Shown here piece by piece: positions 44,187 to 54,766 of a stretch of 64,000 bases of DNA; within the stretch, counting starts at the first letter, position 1, and the number at the start of each line of letters is the position of its first letter. This DNA is from Haematococcus lacustris (lineage: Eukaryota; Chlorophyta; Chlorophyceae; Chlamydomonadales; Haematococcaceae), in the NCBI GenBank assembly GCA_030144725.1, contig JASKMD010000026.1, positions 5,821,838 to 5,885,837 of the forward strand, read 5' to 3'. The position numbers and the translations under genes are program-made. Under the pieces are notes generated by a model, which had not been told where the DNA came from, searched no databases, and saw only the letters and a program-made list of their open reading frames with translations.

Positions 44187-44608
44187 TATCACCACCAAAT
44201 GAAGCAGGGGTTGGCCCCTCAACTGGGCTAGCGTCTGCACCACTACAAGGGGGAGCAGGGATGACAGCAGACAGCGACATTGCAGCTGCAGCTGATGTGC
44301 TAGTGCTCGAAATATTGAAGGGGGTGAGGGATCAGACTGGGGCGGACGTGCAGCCACAGGTACTCAAGAACGTGGTCTCAAGGATAGCTACCAATGTGAA
44401 GAAAGAGGTGGCAAAGGCTCTTCGGCTGCCGTTGAAAGCTGATGCAGCTGGCAAGAAGCCGTTGAGCGGCTACGCATTGTTCAGCGGCATGAAGCGGGCA
44501 GAGATTGGCAATGCTGCCATAGCAGCTGCATGGCAAGGCGCTGCGCAAGATGTGTACGCTGTTTATGCAGCAATTGTGAACAATCCGGAGGGACGGGCAG
44601 GCTATTAA
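44187..44608 (+). CDS. hypothetical protein with HMG-like C-terminus
   Basis: The frame opens just after the preceding stop; the first ATG is at 44261 (115 residues). The sequence has an acidic-amphipathic first half (DVLVLEILKGVRDQTGADVQ) and then KKPLSGYALFSGMKRAEIG and AAWQGAAQDVYAVYAAI. The KKPxSGYxxF...W...Y spacing resembles an HMG box, though weakly. It is probably the C-terminal part of the upstream protein after a one-base frameshift or a small intron, since the boundary sequence is itself an imperfect repeat. TGTAA words at 44713 and 44725 could be polyadenylation signals of the kind used by volvocalean algae. Confidence 0.45.
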
Positions 44609-44764
44609 CGTGCAGGCTAGGGAAGGGCCGGCTACTGTGAACACGGTGGTTGTATTGACAAAATAAGTGATGCATGGTGTTCATTTGCTTGGGTACCTTC
44701 CTTGCCTTCTGTGTAAGCGACATGTAAAAGATGTATATTATGTAAAGCGACTAGTATGAGATGG

Positions 44765-47700
44765 CTACCACCACCACCACTAGCAGGGGCAGCTGCACTA
44801 CCACCCACCACCAGCTGTAGCCATGACCCCCTCACCCCTCTGGCTACCACCACCACCACCACTAGCAGGGGCAGCTGACCTACCACCACCACCACTAGCA
44901 GGGGCAGCTGACCTACCACCACCCACCAGCAGCTGTAGCCATGATACCCTCACCCCTCTTGCTACCACCACCATCATTACCACCACTAGCAGGGGCAGCT
45001 GCCCTACCACCACCCACCACCAGCTGTAGCCATGACCCCCTCACCCCTCTGGCTACCACCACCACCACCACTAGCAGGGGCAGCTGACCTACCACCACCA
45101 CCACTAGCAGGGGCAGCTGACCTACCACCACCCACCAGCAGCTGTAGCCATGATACCCTCACCCCTCTTGCTACCACCACCATCATTACCACCACTAGCA
45201 GGGGCAGCTGCCCTACCACCACCCACCACCAGCTGTAGCCATGATACCCTCACCCCTCTTGCTACCACCACCACCACTAGCAGGGGCAGCTGCCCTACCA
45301 CCACCCACCACCAGCTGTAGCCATGACCCCCTCACCCCTCTGGCTACCACCACCATCATTACCACCACTAGCAGGGGCAGCTGCACTACCACCACCCACC
45401 ACCAGCTGTAGCCATGACCCCCTCACCCCTCTTGCTACCACCACCATCACTAGCAGGGGCAGCTGCCCTACCACCACCCACCACCAGCTGTAGCCATGAC
45501 CCCCTCACCCCTCTGGCTACCACCACCATCATTACCACCACTAGCAGGGGCAGCTGCACTACCACCACCCACCACCAGCTGTAGCCATGACCCCCTCACC
45601 CCTCTTGCTACCACCACCATCACTAGCAGGGGCAGCTGCCCTACCACCACCCACCACCAGCTGTAGCCATGATACCCTCACCCCTCTGGCTACCACCACC
45701 ATCATTACCACCACTAGCAGGGGCAGCTGCACTACCACCACCCACCACCAGTTGTAGCCATTACCCCCTCACCCCTCTTGCTACCACCACCACCACTAGC
45801 AGGGGCAGCTGCCCTACCACCACCCACCACCAGCTGTAGCCATGACCCCCTCACCCCTCTGGCTACCACCACCATCATTACCACCACTAGCAGGGGTAGC
45901 TGCACTACCACCACCCACCACCAGCTGTAGCCATGACCCCCTCACCCCTCTTGCTACCACCACCATCACTAGCAGGGGCAGCTGCCCTACCACCACCCAC
46001 CACCAGCTGTAGCCATGACCCCCTCACCCCTCTGGCTACCACCACCATCATTACCACCACTAGCAGGGGCAGCTGCACTACCACCACCCACCACCAGCTG
46101 TAGCCATTACCCCCTCACCCCTCTTGCTACCACCACCACCACTAGCAGGGGCAGCTGCCCTTCCACCACCCACCACCAGCTGTAGCCATGACCCCCTCAC
46201 CCCTCTGGCTACCACCACCATCATTACCACCACTAGCAGGGGCAGCTGCCCTACCACCACCCACCACCAGCTGTAGCCATGACCCCCTCACCCCTCTTGC
46301 TACCACCACCATCACTAGCAGGGGCAGCTGCCCTACCACCACCCACCACCAGCTGTAGCCATGATACCCTCACCCCTCTGGCTACCACCACCATCATTAC
46401 CACCACTAGCAGGGGCAGCTGCACTACCACCACCCACCACCAGTTGTAGCCATTACCCCCTCACCCCTCTTGCTACCACCACCACCACTAGCAGGGGCAG
46501 CTGCCCTACCACCACCCACCACCAGCTGTAGCCATGACCCCCTCACCCCTCTGGCTACCACCACCATCATTACCACCACTAGCAGGGGCAGCTGCACTAC
46601 CACCACCCACCACCAGCTGTAGCCATGACCCCCTCACCCCTCTTGCTACCACCACCATCACTAGCAGGGGCAGCTGCCCTACCACCACCCACCACCAGCT
46701 GTAGCCATGACCCCCTCACCCCTCTGGCTACCACCACCATCATTACCACCACTAGCAGGGGCAGCTGCACTACCACCACCCACCACCAGTTGTAGCCATT
46801 ACCCCCTCACCCCTCTTGCTACCACCACCACCACTAGCAGGGGCAGCTGCCCTACCACCACCCACCACCAGCTGTAGCCATGACCCCCTCACCCCTCTGG
46901 CTACCACCACCATCATTACCACCACTAGCAGGGGCAGCTGCCCTACCACCACCCACCACCAGCTGTAGCCATGACCCCCTCACCCCTCTGGCTACCACCA
47001 CCATCATTACCACCACTAGCAGGGGCAGCTGCACTACCACCACCCACCACCAGTTGTAGCCATGACCCCCTCACCCCTCTTGCTACCACCACCACCACTA
47101 GCAGGGGCAGCTGCCCTACCACCACCCACCACCAGCTGTAGCCATGACCCCCTCACCCCTCTGGCTACCACCACCATCATTACCACCACTAGCAGGGGCA
47201 GCTGCACTACCACCACCCACCACCAGCTGTAGCCATGACCCCCTCACCCCTCTTGCTACCACCACCATCACTAGCAGGGGCAGCTGCCCTACCACCACCC
47301 ACCACCAGCTGTAGCCATGACCCCCTCACCCCTCTGGCTACCACCACCATCACTAGCAGGGGCAGCTGCCCTACCACCACCCACCACCAGCTGTAGCCAT
47401 GACCCCCTCACCCCTCTGGCTACCACCACCATCATTACCACCACTAGCAGGGGCAGCTGCACTACCACCACCCACCACCAGTTGTAGCCATGACCCCCTC
47501 ACCCCTCTTGCTACCACCACCACCACTAGCAGGGGCAGCTGCCCTACCACCACCCACCACCAGCTGTAGCCATGACCCCCTCACCCCTCTGGCTACCACC
47601 ACCATCATTACCACCACTAGCAGGGGCAGCTGCACTACCACCACCCACCACCAGCTGTAGCCATGACCCCCTCACCCCTCTTGCTACCACCACCATCACT

Positions 47701-48262
47701 AGCAGGGGCAGCTGCCCTACCACCACCCACCACCAGCTGTAGCCATGACCCCCTCACCCCTCTGGCTACCACCACCATCATTACCACCACTAGCAGGGGC
47801 AGCTGCACTACCACCACCCACCACCAGTTGTAGCCATTACCCCCTCACCCCTCTTGCTACCACCACCACCACTAGCAGGGGCAGCTGCCCTTCCACCACC
47901 CACCACCAGCTGTAGCCATGACCCCCTCACCCCTCTGGCTACCACCACCATCATTACCACCACTAGCAGGGGCAGCTGCCCTACCACCACCCACCACCAG
48001 CTGTAGCCATGACCCCCTCACCCCTCTGGCTACCACCACCATCATTACCACCACTAGCAGGGGCAGCTGCACTACCACCACCCACCACCAGTTGTAGCCA
48101 TGACCCCCTCACCCCTCTTGCTACCACCACCACCACTAGCAGGGGCAGCTGCCCTACCACCACCCACCACCAGCTGTAGCCATGACCCCCTCACCCCTCT
48201 GGCTACCACCATCATTACCACCACCAGCAGTGGCAGCTGCCCCACCACCACCCACCACCAAC
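44765..48262 (+). repeat. satellite array with alternating 91- and 82-bp units
   Basis: Each unit contains CACCCACCACCAGCTGTAGC, CATGACCCCCTCACCCCTCT, GGCTACCACCACCA and CTAGCAGGGGCAGCTGC. The 82-bp type lacks the ATTACCACC insert, giving a 173-bp higher-order repeat over most of the array. The last unit (48195-48262) is diverged. Short reading frames on the minus strand repeat with the array, but neither unit length is a multiple of three, so there is no long protein. Confidence 0.97.
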
Positions 48263-48835
48263 TGTAGCCATGAGACCCATCACCCCTCTTGCAAGTAGCA
48301 AAGCAGTTTCCCCTCCTTGCAACATTAAGAGCAGCATGTTGTCTTACAGCATGAATGTCTTACTTCGGAGTTTTGGTGCGCACTGTGCTGCGTACAGCTA
48401 TGTATATCTGCTCCTTACAAGCCCCTGTCGACTTGTCAACATGTGTCCAAAGGTACTAATCTGAGTAGAGTGCAGTGGCCTATGCCGGCCTATGTCGGTG
48501 TGCCAATGTGCTTATACCATCGACACCATCGGCAGGGCATCCCATCGGGAACATCGCGACTAAGCGATGAGCGCCCGGGATGAGGCTTACAGCGTGATTA
48601 GGCTTGCAGTGCCATTGTATCATGGCCGCAGTCACAACCTTGCTTCAGAGTTTGCTCTCACAATTTGCGAGTGACCAGGCCGCAAACTCGGCCCCGATCC
48701 GAGCTGTGACGCCCATCCTGCTCAGCGCAGCGCGCTGATGCCGTTACTGCAATAAACGGGCGTCACAGCGTCAGGCGCAAACTCCCTCACTCCCCTCACA
48801 CTCGGCCGCAAACCATCAGTATAACCTGTGTCTAA

Positions 48836-48991
48836 CTATGTCTCGGTGTCACTGCTTGCGCTTGGCAGCTGTCTGGGGCTGCCCCAATCCAGCAGGTGTG
48901 GTACGCTTGCGGAGCGTGCAGCCAGGAGCTGGCGCTTGAGCCATAGCAGCCTGCCCCTCGGTGGCTTCTTGCTGGGCCTCTTACCCCCCAT
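48836..48991 (-). CDS. small basic hypothetical protein, 51 residues
   Basis: An ATG in good context (CCACCATGG) at 48991 starts MGGKRPSKKPPRGRLLWLKR and ends at 48836. It is strongly basic at the N-terminus and resembles the MGG plus basic opening at 42514. It could be a first exon or a chance frame; no homologue is recognised. Confidence 0.25.
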   Translation of the reverse strand: MGGKRPSKKPPRGRLLWLKRQLLAARSASVPHLLDWGSPRQLPSASSDTET

Positions 48992-49841
48992 GGTGGTGGC
49001 TAGGGCTGGGAGGGAGCGGGGAAGGGAAGGGGAGCAGGCAGCGAGCACGGGAAGCGGATGGGTGGGCTGGGAGGGCGTGGCCTGGGGTGGGGTAGGCAAG
49101 GAGTGGTGGGCTGGGAGGGGGTCGGATGGGGTGGGGTAGTCTGGGAGTGGTGGGCTGGGAGGGCGTGGATTGAGGTGGGGTAGGCTGGGAGGGGTGTGCT
49201 GGGAGGGGGTGTGCTGGGAGGGGGTGGGCAGGCTCAATGAGGTGGGCTCCTGCAATGATAGGTGGAGGGGGGGCGGGCATGGTGGGTCGTTGCGTGCCGT
49301 GGCCTTATTTCTGCCTGGTGACCATGATGTAACTTTGAAGATGTCAAACTCATAGAGGCCTGGGTTGTTTGTTTTGCGGTTTGTTTCAAGAGATCCGCCA
49401 ATGAGTAAAGAACAACAATTCTGTGTCGCTTTTCCTCTAGGTGCAACGGGTGCAACACAGTGAAGGGCACAGTGGAGGGGGGGGGGGGGGGGGTGTAACC
49501 CGGTGCTACCTTAGTGTGCGCCGACCCAAATGATGTATTCGGCGAGAAGCGAAGATAGATTATGTTTCATTCACCCCGTCAAGGTGCCCTGCACGCCCGG
49601 CAGGCATCGCGTTGGGTGTCAGCCGGACATTCCATTTGTGCACAACCAGCTCACTACGCTAGGTAGATGGGGTCTCAGCGATGTGGCTCACCGTGCCAAG
49701 GAGACCCGTCTCGCCGATGTGATTTGTTCGCGGGCACATGTGGCAGTACGCGAGCAAAGACTCCAATGGCTTGCGCTGATGGTCAGATTGCGCGGACTAA
49801 ACCGCCAATGCCAATGTGATGAACGGTATCGAAAACGGTAC
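48992..49841. other. repeat-rich spacer up to assembly gap
   Basis: Contains G-rich tandem words (GGGTGGGCTGGGAGGGGGT type, 49060-49240) and a run of 15 or more G at 49478-49493. No supported gene. Confidence 0.4.
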
Positions 49842-50341
49842 NNNNNNNNNNNNNNNNNNNNNNNNNNNNNNNNNNNNNNNNNNNNNNNNNNNNNNNNNNN
49901 NNNNNNNNNNNNNNNNNNNNNNNNNNNNNNNNNNNNNNNNNNNNNNNNNNNNNNNNNNNNNNNNNNNNNNNNNNNNNNNNNNNNNNNNNNNNNNNNNNNN
50001 NNNNNNNNNNNNNNNNNNNNNNNNNNNNNNNNNNNNNNNNNNNNNNNNNNNNNNNNNNNNNNNNNNNNNNNNNNNNNNNNNNNNNNNNNNNNNNNNNNNN
50101 NNNNNNNNNNNNNNNNNNNNNNNNNNNNNNNNNNNNNNNNNNNNNNNNNNNNNNNNNNNNNNNNNNNNNNNNNNNNNNNNNNNNNNNNNNNNNNNNNNNN
50201 NNNNNNNNNNNNNNNNNNNNNNNNNNNNNNNNNNNNNNNNNNNNNNNNNNNNNNNNNNNNNNNNNNNNNNNNNNNNNNNNNNNNNNNNNNNNNNNNNNNN
50301 NNNNNNNNNNNNNNNNNNNNNNNNNNNNNNNNNNNNNNNNN
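49842..50341. other. assembly gap, 500 N
   Basis: A run of exactly 500 N, the usual size for a gap of unknown length. Order or distance across it should not be trusted. Reading frames that appear to cross it are artefacts. Confidence 0.99.
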
Positions 50342-51030
50342 TATTAAAACTGCTAGGGGGGGGGGTCGGCGGAACGGCCTGCGATTGCGCGCACAGCCTC
50401 GCAATAATTATGTAAGGACTCCCTCCGCACAGAATCGCGAAAGATGCACTGTGCCGTGAGATCGACTTCCGATCTGCGGTTCTAATGCCCCACAAATAGT
50501 AGCTACCAGCGAACCTGGCTCAGCAAACGATGGCGATGCAGCCAGCGCAGAGATAGTTCAAAGTCAGCGGACGGTCTAAAGTCAAACGGTACACAGCCAA
50601 AAGTCAAACGAGTCAAGTCCATCGATGGCTGCGGCCACTTTTGGCTGCGGCTGCTGACGAGTCACTGCGTAGCCAGCTCCAATAGCCTCCTCATGCGACC
50701 CTCCTCCGTGCCGCTCTAACGGGGCATTGCGACAAGTAGGCTGGATGATTGCAGTTGGCCTTCAAGCCGTGCCAGGCCACGCTGTAACGATGGGGCTTTG
50801 TACACAGGGTATACGTAGCGTACCCCGAATACCAAAGGTTTGACCGTGATAGTGCAAAGCATGCAGGGCGCACAATTCACCGTAACTGCGGTGTGTCCGT
50901 AACCGCGGGACAAATGCAAGTCGCTGCGCTATGCAGCCAGCCAGCCATGACAGTCATTGCACGGGAACCACCTGATGATGCATACGAGGAATGTGGCGAC
51001 GAGACCCGGACATGGCGGACGGGCAGCCGG
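50342..51030. other. gap-flanking unique sequence
   Basis: No gene recognised. Near-repeats AAAGTCAGCGGACGG, AAAGTCAAACGGTAC and AAAAGTCAAACGAGTC lie at 50561-50620. Confidence 0.35.
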
Positions 51031-53110
51031 TCAGGGTAGGGCAGCAGCAGGGCAGCCGGGCAGCCATCAGGGTAGGGCAGCAGCGCAGCAGGGCATCAGG
51101 GCAGCCGCTCAGGGTCGGGCAGCAGCAGGGCATCAGAGCAGCCGGTCAGGGTAGGGCTGCAGCAGCGCAGCCGGTCAGGGTAGGGCAGCAGCAGGGCAGC
51201 CGGGCAGTGCAGGGCTGCAGCAGGGCAGCTGGACAGGGTAGGATAGGAGCAGGGCAGCCGGTCAGGGTGGGGCAGCAGCACGGCAGCCGGACAGGGTAGG
51301 GTAGGAGCAGGGCAGCAGGGCAGCCGGTCAGGGTAGGGCAGCAGCAGGGAAGCCAGGCAGCCGGTCAGGGTAGGGCAGCCGGTCAGGGTAGGGCAGCAGC
51401 AGGGAAGCCAGGCAGCCGGTCAGGGTAGGGCAGCAGCAGGGCAGCCGGGCAGCCATCAGGGTAGGGCAGCAGCAGCGCAGCAGGGCAGCCGGTCAGGGTA
51501 GGGCAGCAGCAGCGCAGCCAGACAGGGTAGGGCAGCAGCAGGGCAGCCGGGCAGGGTAGGGCAGCAGCAGGGCAGCCGGGCAGGGTAGGGTAGGAGCAGG
51601 GCAGCAGCAGGGCAGCAGGTCAGGGTAGGGCAGCAGCAGGGAAGCCAGGCAGCCGGTCAGGGTAGGGCAGCAGCAGGGCATCAGGGCAGCCGGTCAGGGT
51701 AGGGCTGCAGCAGCGCAGCCGGTCAGGGTAGGGCAGCAGCAGGGCAGCCGGGCAGGGCAGGGCAGCAGCAGGGCAGCTGGATAGGGTAGGATAGGAGCAG
51801 GGCAGCCAGGCAGGGTGGGGCAGCAGCACGGCAGCCGGACAGGGTAGGGTAGGAGCAGGGCAGCAGGGCAGCCGGTCAGGGTAGGGCAGCAGCAGGGAAG
51901 CCAGGCAGCCGGTCAGGGTAGGGCAGCAGCAGGGCAGCTGGGCAGCCGGTCAGGGTAGGGCAGCAGCAGGGCAGCCGGGCAGGGTAGGGCAGCAGCAGGG
52001 CAGCCGGGCAGGGTAGGGCAGCAGCAGGGCAGCCGGGCAGGGTAGGGCAGCAGCAGGGCAGCCGGGCAGGGTAGGGTAGGAGCAGGGCAGCAGCAGGGCA
52101 GCCGGTCAGGGTAGGGCAGCAGCAGGGAAGCCAGGCAGCCGGTCAGGGTAGGGCAGCAGCAGGGCATCAGGGCAGCCGGTCAGGGTAGGGCAGCAGCAGG
52201 GCAGCCGGGCAGGGTAGGGCAACAGCAGGGCAGCCGGGCAGGGTAGGGCAGCAGCAGGGCAGCAACAGGGCAGCCGGGCAGGGTAGGGCAGCACCAGGGC
52301 AGCCGTGCAGCCGGTCAGGGTAGGGCAGCAGCAGGGCATCAGGGTAGCCGGTCAAGGTAGGGCAGCAGCCGGGCAGCCGGTCAGGGTAGGGCAGCAGCAG
52401 GGCAGCAACAGGGCAGCCGGTCAGTGTAGGGCAGCAGCAGAGCAGCCGGTCAGGGTAGGGCAGCAGCAGAGCAGCAGGGCATCAGGGCAGCCGGTCAGGG
52501 TAGGGCAGCAGCAGGGCATCAGGGCAGCCGGTCAGGGTAGGGCAGCAGCAGGGCAGCCGGGCAGGGTAGGGCAGCAGCAGGGCAGCCGGTCTGGGTAGGG
52601 CAGCAGCAGGGCAGCAGGGCAGGGTAGTGCAGCAGCAGGGCAGCCGGGCAGGGAAGGGCAGCAGCAGGGCAGCCGGGCAGGGTAGGGCAGCAGCAGGGCA
52701 GCCGGTCAGCATAGGGCAGCAGCAGGGCAGCAACAGGGCAGCAGGGCAGCCGGGCAGGGTAGGGCAGCAGCAGGGCAGCCGTGCAGCCGGTCAGGGTAGG
52801 GCAGCAGCAGGGCATCAGGGCAGCCGGTCAGGGTAGGGCAGCAGCAGGGCAGCCGGGCAGGGTAGGGCAGCAGCAGGGCAGCCGTGCAGCCGGTCAGGGT
52901 AGGGCAGCAGCAGGGCATCAGGGTAGCCGGTCAAGGTAGGGCAGCAGCCGGGAATCAGGGCAGCCGGTCAGGGTAGGGCAGCAGCGGGGCAGCAACAGGG
53001 CAGCAGGGCAGCCGGGCAGGGTAGGGCAGCACCAGGGCAGCCGTGCAGCCGGTCAGGGTAGGGCAGCAGCAGGGTAGCCGGTCAAGGTAGGGCAGCAGCC
53101 GGGCAGCCGG
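51031..53110 (+). repeat. satellite of GGGCAGCAGCAGGGCAGCCGG units
   Basis: Tandem array of about 19- to 30-bp units made from GTAGGGCAGCAGCAGGGCA and GCCGGTCAGG or GCCGGGCAGG. Internal blocks repeat over several hundred bases (for example 51300-51480 against 51840-51960). Some units carry CATCAGGGCAGCC. The complement gives repeating Leu/Pro/Cys frames that are not genes. Confidence 0.97.
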
Positions 53111-53580
53111 AGAGTTTTTATGGACGGTGTGCACCTAACTGCGTTCTCACTTTCGCAAAAAGATGATTTTGCACCTACGGTTCGCCCTACGGACCTACGC
53201 ATACATTTTATACAAACGTATATACCGTCATTTAAGTCGCCGCATACGCTTCAGGCCAACTCTACAGATAATGTTGTGTACAGTGAGGTGTTTCCTGCAT
53301 AGCCTGCTTGCCCTGACACCGATGAGGGGTTGGTAGAACAGACACACCCATTGCTGTCACAGTCGGACTCATTTACTCGGGTGAGAACTCGGAATCACTT
53401 TCTTAGACTCAGCACTCAAACTCACATCCAGCACTTAGACTCAGCACTCAGCACTGTGGCTTGGTGCAAGAGCTGGTGCAAGGACTGGTGCAAGAGCGCT
53501 GTGGCCGGAGGCTGCAGCTTGGTCCGTGTGCCCCGTCCGCTGTCGGACGGGCCCGCTGTACTAGTGTGGGTGAAGACGTT
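53111..53580. other. sequence between satellite and retroelement relic
   Basis: Lower GC than its surroundings. An open stretch 53120-53302 (MDGVHLTAFSLSQKDDFAPT) has no recognised family. Repeated words ACTCAGCACT occur at 53407-53455. It may belong to the degraded retroelement. Confidence 0.3.
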
Positions 53581-53870
53581 GTAAAGCTGACTCTGCCCCT
53601 TTCCATGTCTAGGAGCCATCCTGTGTTCCATGTGTCAATGCTGAGCCCCTATGAGGGTAAGTTTGGTCGTCTACCCCCCACTGAATTGGGCTGGCTAGAT
53701 GATTCCCCGGATCGAAGACGAAGTAGAACGCATTGTTAACCACCGGCACGTGCAGGTAAAGCAAAGGAGTACCTCGTCAAGTGGAGAAGGGCTATGATGA
53801 CTCTGACAACACTTGGGAGCCTGCCAGCAATCTAGCACCTGTGAAAATCTGTGTAAGGCTCAGAATGGCT
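53581..53870 (+). pseudogene. chromovirus (Ty3/gypsy) integrase C-terminus and chromodomain relic
   Basis: One frame reads KLTLPLSMSRSHPVFHVSML and SPYEG, the conserved end of Ty3/gypsy integrase (HPVFHVSxLxP). About 20 codons on, in other frames, is a chromodomain: VERIVNHRHV, KEYLVKW and GYDDSDNTWEPASNL. At least two frameshifts separate these parts. No reverse transcriptase or long terminal repeats are seen nearby, so this is a dead fragment. Confidence 0.8.
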
Positions 53871-54766
53871 TGCTGTGATGGCTACATGTAAGGCCGAAAA
53901 AAGAGAATGCCCATACTAAGTATTGTCCAGTATTACAATGGAGTTGGGCTCTGTACAGCTTGGGAAACCGGGATGATGTATTAAACTTAAAGGCTCAGTT
54001 CATTTTGGTTTTGTCAGGTTCAGTTTACTTTTGCTGCTTTCCGCCAGTGCTGCCATGCTCATGAAAACTCGCTCAAACAGCTGAAGGCTTCCACTACAGC
54101 AGACGATACCATCCTGCATGCATAATGAGATGACGATGCTATGGCAACCAGCAATGGCGATGCATTTTCCCTGTCAAGTCCTCGGGGTCACCTGGCCCTG
54201 AATACGCTGGTCACATTCCTGTTGGGTATACACCACTGGTGGCAACTGAAAAACGTTGCGGACCTAGCTGTAATGATGCAACTGAGGCTATGACACATGG
54301 CCGAACCACATGGTGCGTTGTCCCAACAGCTCATGTGCTAAACGATACTAGCTCTGCTGCCAGCTACATCTCTTTCTGCATTCCTCGGCATGGTGTGCTA
54401 TAACCATCCGCTGCGCCACACTGCTATTGTGTCATCAACTCATGTGGCAGTCTCCAGCTCCGTGAAAGCTGATGAGGTGATGTAACTCTCCCAGCACGTA
54501 ACATTAACCCTAACTTCTGGCTCTGATTCCTGACAGCGTCACCACACACCCATTTTGAAACATCCATGCAGATATGTTGATATGTTGACCTGTGGGTATT
54601 TGAGTGCACCCCTGATGACCACAAACCCCCTCACCGGTGGCATGTTCCCTTCCAGGCTATGTGCGGTGTGTGCGGGGCATCAAGGGCAAGGTGTGAGAGA
54701 CGAGCATCAAGTCCCTGGTCCCTGACAGCCCAACCTGTGACCCTGGCCCTGGCGCCGGCAGGGGCC
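53871..54766. other. no gene recognised
   Basis: About 0.9 kb that may include the retroelement's 3' flank and the 3' untranslated part of the wall-protein gene. I see no coding or RNA feature. Confidence 0.4.

Noticed and set aside
44632..48163. Dozens of 60-residue frames on the minus strand
   Set aside because: They recur with the satellite unit and shift frame every unit, so they are not genes.
49530..50495. Open frames crossing the N run
   Set aside because: The codons in the gap are unknown and the short flanks show no family features.
51096..52918. Repeated Leu/Pro/Cys-rich frames
   Set aside because: Translation of the 51-53 kb satellite.
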